Positions 4,488-5,598 of a DNA stretch of 5,598 bases are shown here, in pieces. The notes beneath the pieces were generated by a model, which was not told the origin of the DNA, ran no database searches, and worked only from the letters and a program-made list of their open reading frames with translations. Source of the DNA: JANXQG01 sp037147235. GTDB taxonomy: Bacteria > Planctomycetota > Planctomycetia > Pirellulales > Thermoguttaceae. The position numbers were made by a program, and so were the translations under genes. The DNA lies in contig JBAWVO010000378.1 of the NCBI GenBank assembly GCA_037147235.1, positions 1 to 5,598 of the forward strand, given 5' to 3'. How positions within the stretch are numbered: position 1 is the first letter of the stretch; every line of letters starts with the position of its first letter.

Positions 4488-4689
4488 GGTATCAACAACG
4501 ACGCTTCTGTCGCGTTTTTTCAGAAGCATCATCACGCTCTCGGCCACTCTCATGGCCTGCATCGGTTGCTCGAAGCAGCCTGAACCACCGCAGCCACACG
4601 AGATCCACTGGCAAGGCCCAGAGACGGGTTTCGTCGGGAAAACCGTATTTCCGCCCGACAACACGGGCATCCCCAAGGAGAAACCATGA
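4417..4689 (+). CDS. Small membrane or lipoprotein-like protein (90 aa)
   Basis: The start at 4417 is preferred over the earlier in-frame ATG at 4366 because AAGGA (4407-4411) lies just upstream. Residues about 5-23 are a strong hydrophobic segment (LFALIAVLLILPLLLDFI). A second hydrophobic stretch at 38-50 ends in LMACIGCSKQPEPP, which looks like a lipoprotein signal peptide with cysteine 48 or 51 as the lipidated residue, followed by a Pro-rich, polar tail. A lipobox this far from the start is unusual, so the N-terminal anchor may be an added segment or the true start may lie inside the frame. Its TGA overlaps the ATG of the DUF4230 gene by ATGA, so the two are translationally coupled and probably act together at the cell envelope. 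No family is recognised. Confidence 0.7.
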   Translation: MKTMNLFALIAVLLILPLLLDFIRVSTTTLLSRFFRSIITLSATLMACIGCSKQPEPPQPHEIHWQGPETGFVGKTVFPPDNTGIPKEKP

Positions 4690-5318
4690 AACTCATCCTA
4701 TTCGCATTCGGCATACTGGTGGCGATCTTCGCAGGCTTGCTGGTCTGCCTACGTCAACTCAATCTCGCTCAGTCGCCGCCGGTAGTCGTGACATCAACCG
4801 GACCCACAATCGAAAGGCTCGAAAGACTTTCCAGCCTGGTCACTAGCCGCGTTTATGTGGCGGACGTCCTCATAGGGGACGACAGCGGTTGTCGGGGCGT
4901 TTGGCTGATTCGAGGTGATTCACTGATCGCCGTCAATCTTGGAAAAGCCGCGATCGTCGAAAAGGACGAACTCACGAAGCGGGCAACTATTAAATTACCG
5001 CAGCCGGAAGTTCTTCAAGCTCGCGTTGATCACGAACGTACGAAGACTTGGGAAGTCAGGACGACTACGTGGATCTTATGGCACGCTAACCAAGACCGCC
5101 TAAGAGATGAAGTTATGCTCCAAGCCCAACGCCTGGTCGCCCAAGCTGCCGCATCGAATGAGAACATCGAACAAGCCAAGCGAGCCGCCGAGGTAATTAT
5201 TGGGGCGTTATACGAACACGTTGGCTGGAACGTGAAGGTTGTCTGGGAGGAAACACCGGCCAAACCCAAGCAAGTCAGTTCACCATCCGCCGAAACACCG
5301 GCAATCAAGGCATCGTAG
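4686..5318 (+). CDS. Membrane-anchored DUF4230 protein (210 aa)
   Basis: Residues 3-25 form a hydrophobic N-terminal anchor (LILFAFGILVAIFAGLLVCL) without a clear cleavage site. Residues about 41-185 match the DUF4230 pattern: TIERLERLSSLVTSRVYVADV, then RGVWLIRGDSLIAVNLGKA, IKLPQPEVLQARVDHERTKTWEVR, and a C-terminal helix with GWNVKVVWEE. The role of the family is unknown; the short anchor plus an extracytoplasmic or cytoplasmic alpha/beta domain is typical. The last 20 residues are Pro/Ser/Ala-rich and probably disordered. It overlaps the preceding small membrane gene by ATGA, so both share a transcript. A good AAGGAGA ribosome binding site (4676-4682) precedes the ATG. The frame is complete and appears functional, in contrast to the DUF1257 remnant that follows. 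Confidence 0.85.
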   Translation: MKLILFAFGILVAIFAGLLVCLRQLNLAQSPPVVVTSTGPTIERLERLSSLVTSRVYVADVLIGDDSGCRGVWLIRGDSLIAVNLGKAAIVEKDELTKRATIKLPQPEVLQARVDHERTKTWEVRTTTWILWHANQDRLRDEVMLQAQRLVAQAAASNENIEQAKRAAEVIIGALYEHVGWNVKVVWEETPAKPKQVSSPSAETPAIKAS

Positions 5319-5363
5319 CCCTGCATATCCGCAATCCGCATCTCAACCAAGAGGAACAGCATC

Positions 5364-5514
5364 ATTAGTCATACAGTTACTTATCAAAACAGAAATCCGC
5401 GATACGCCAGCCGTAAAGGCTGCCTGTCAGCGTCTGGGTCTTGCCGAACCCGTGCAGGGTAAAGCCAAACTCTATGGCGGCGAAGTCGAAGGACTTGCTG
5501 TTAAGCTGCCCGGC
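5364..5514 (+). pseudogene. Broken DUF1257 (Ycf35-like) gene
   Basis: A GAGGA ribosome binding site (5351-5355) precedes a sequence reading [M]SHTVT-IKTEIRDTPAVKAACQRLGLAEPVQ...YGGEVEGLAVKLPG, the N-terminal half of planctomycete DUF1257 proteins, relatives of cyanobacterial and plastid Ycf35. Three lesions are visible. The start position holds ATT (5364-5366) instead of ATG. An extra T at 5381/5382 shifts the frame after six codons, so the frame from ATT stops at a TAA near 5464. Homology ends at 5514, with the C-terminal two thirds missing before the next gene at 5569. The function of the family is unknown; in cyanobacteria it accompanies Ycf46-type ATPases. Expression of a partial product cannot be excluded, because ATT is a rare start codon. 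Confidence 0.75.
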
Positions 5515-5568
5515 CCGTTCCTACGCCGGATGAACCCATCACACAGAATATATCCAGGAGAAAAATTC

Positions 5569-5598
5569 ATGCCCTTGAAGCTTACGGCCGGTGTTTCA
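5569..5598 (+). CDS. Start of a small conserved planctomycete protein (partial)
   Basis: An AGGAGA ribosome binding site (5556-5561) lies seven bases before the ATG at 5569, and ten codons are visible before the window ends: MPLKLTAGVS. I recognise this beginning from short planctomycete proteins (MPLKL.VG.SRK-type) that usually follow DUF1257 and DUF2997 genes. The function is unknown. The normal intervening gene seems to have been deleted together with the end of the DUF1257 gene. Confidence 0.6.
   Translation, partial: MPLKLTAGVS

Overview
The window looks like planctomycete chromosomal DNA. The reasons are the family content (a planctomycete-type short sigma-like protein, a DUF4230 protein, a DUF1257 remnant, an autotransporter-associated beta-strand repeat remnant) and the 'GTAGGGTGG'-type dispersed repeat hairpins. 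The assignment rests on family recognition by eye, not on a search. No rRNA, tRNA or CRISPR array was seen.

Left part (1-1870), minus strand. A toxin-antitoxin pair reads right to left: a HigB-type RelE/ParE toxin (1482-1817), then a HigA-type HTH antitoxin fused to an ImmA/IrrE zinc-peptidase domain (352-1461). A 17-base palindrome (1842-1858) lies inside the predicted promoter and is the likely autoregulatory operator. Downstream on the same strand are a small hairpin (315-342), a possible 38-residue single-span membrane peptide (126-242) and a repeat-like hairpin (60-97).

Middle (2022-3060) is a gene graveyard. A tetratricopeptide-like gene on the minus strand is split by two different small non-autonomous elements only 17 bases apart. 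The first is 145 bp with perfect 21-bp terminal inverted repeats and an 11-bp target duplication. The second is 124 bp with 23/24-bp inverted repeats and a 6-bp duplication. Removing both elements and one copy of each duplication restores an uninterrupted reading frame to a stop at 2022. Upstream of this remnant lies a frameshifted fragment of an autotransporter-associated beta-strand repeat protein (about 2728-3005), then a dispersed-repeat-like sequence (3022-3060).

Right part (3250-5598), plus strand. A short structured leader or small RNA candidate ends in a strong intrinsic terminator (3325-3369). It is followed by a sigma-70-like gene (3474-4088) whose 5' leader can form two competing hairpins, one covering the ribosome binding site region. 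After a strong hairpin (4118-4148) come a possible 57-residue membrane peptide (4314-4487), a 90-residue membrane/lipoprotein-like protein (4417-4689) and a DUF4230 membrane-anchored protein (4686-5318) that overlaps it by ATGA. Then come a broken DUF1257 (Ycf35-like) gene and the first ten codons of a further gene. The right side resembles a conserved but functionally uncharacterised planctomycete neighbourhood: sigma-like regulator, membrane proteins, DUF1257, and a small protein starting MPLKL. Here the DUF1257 member has decayed.
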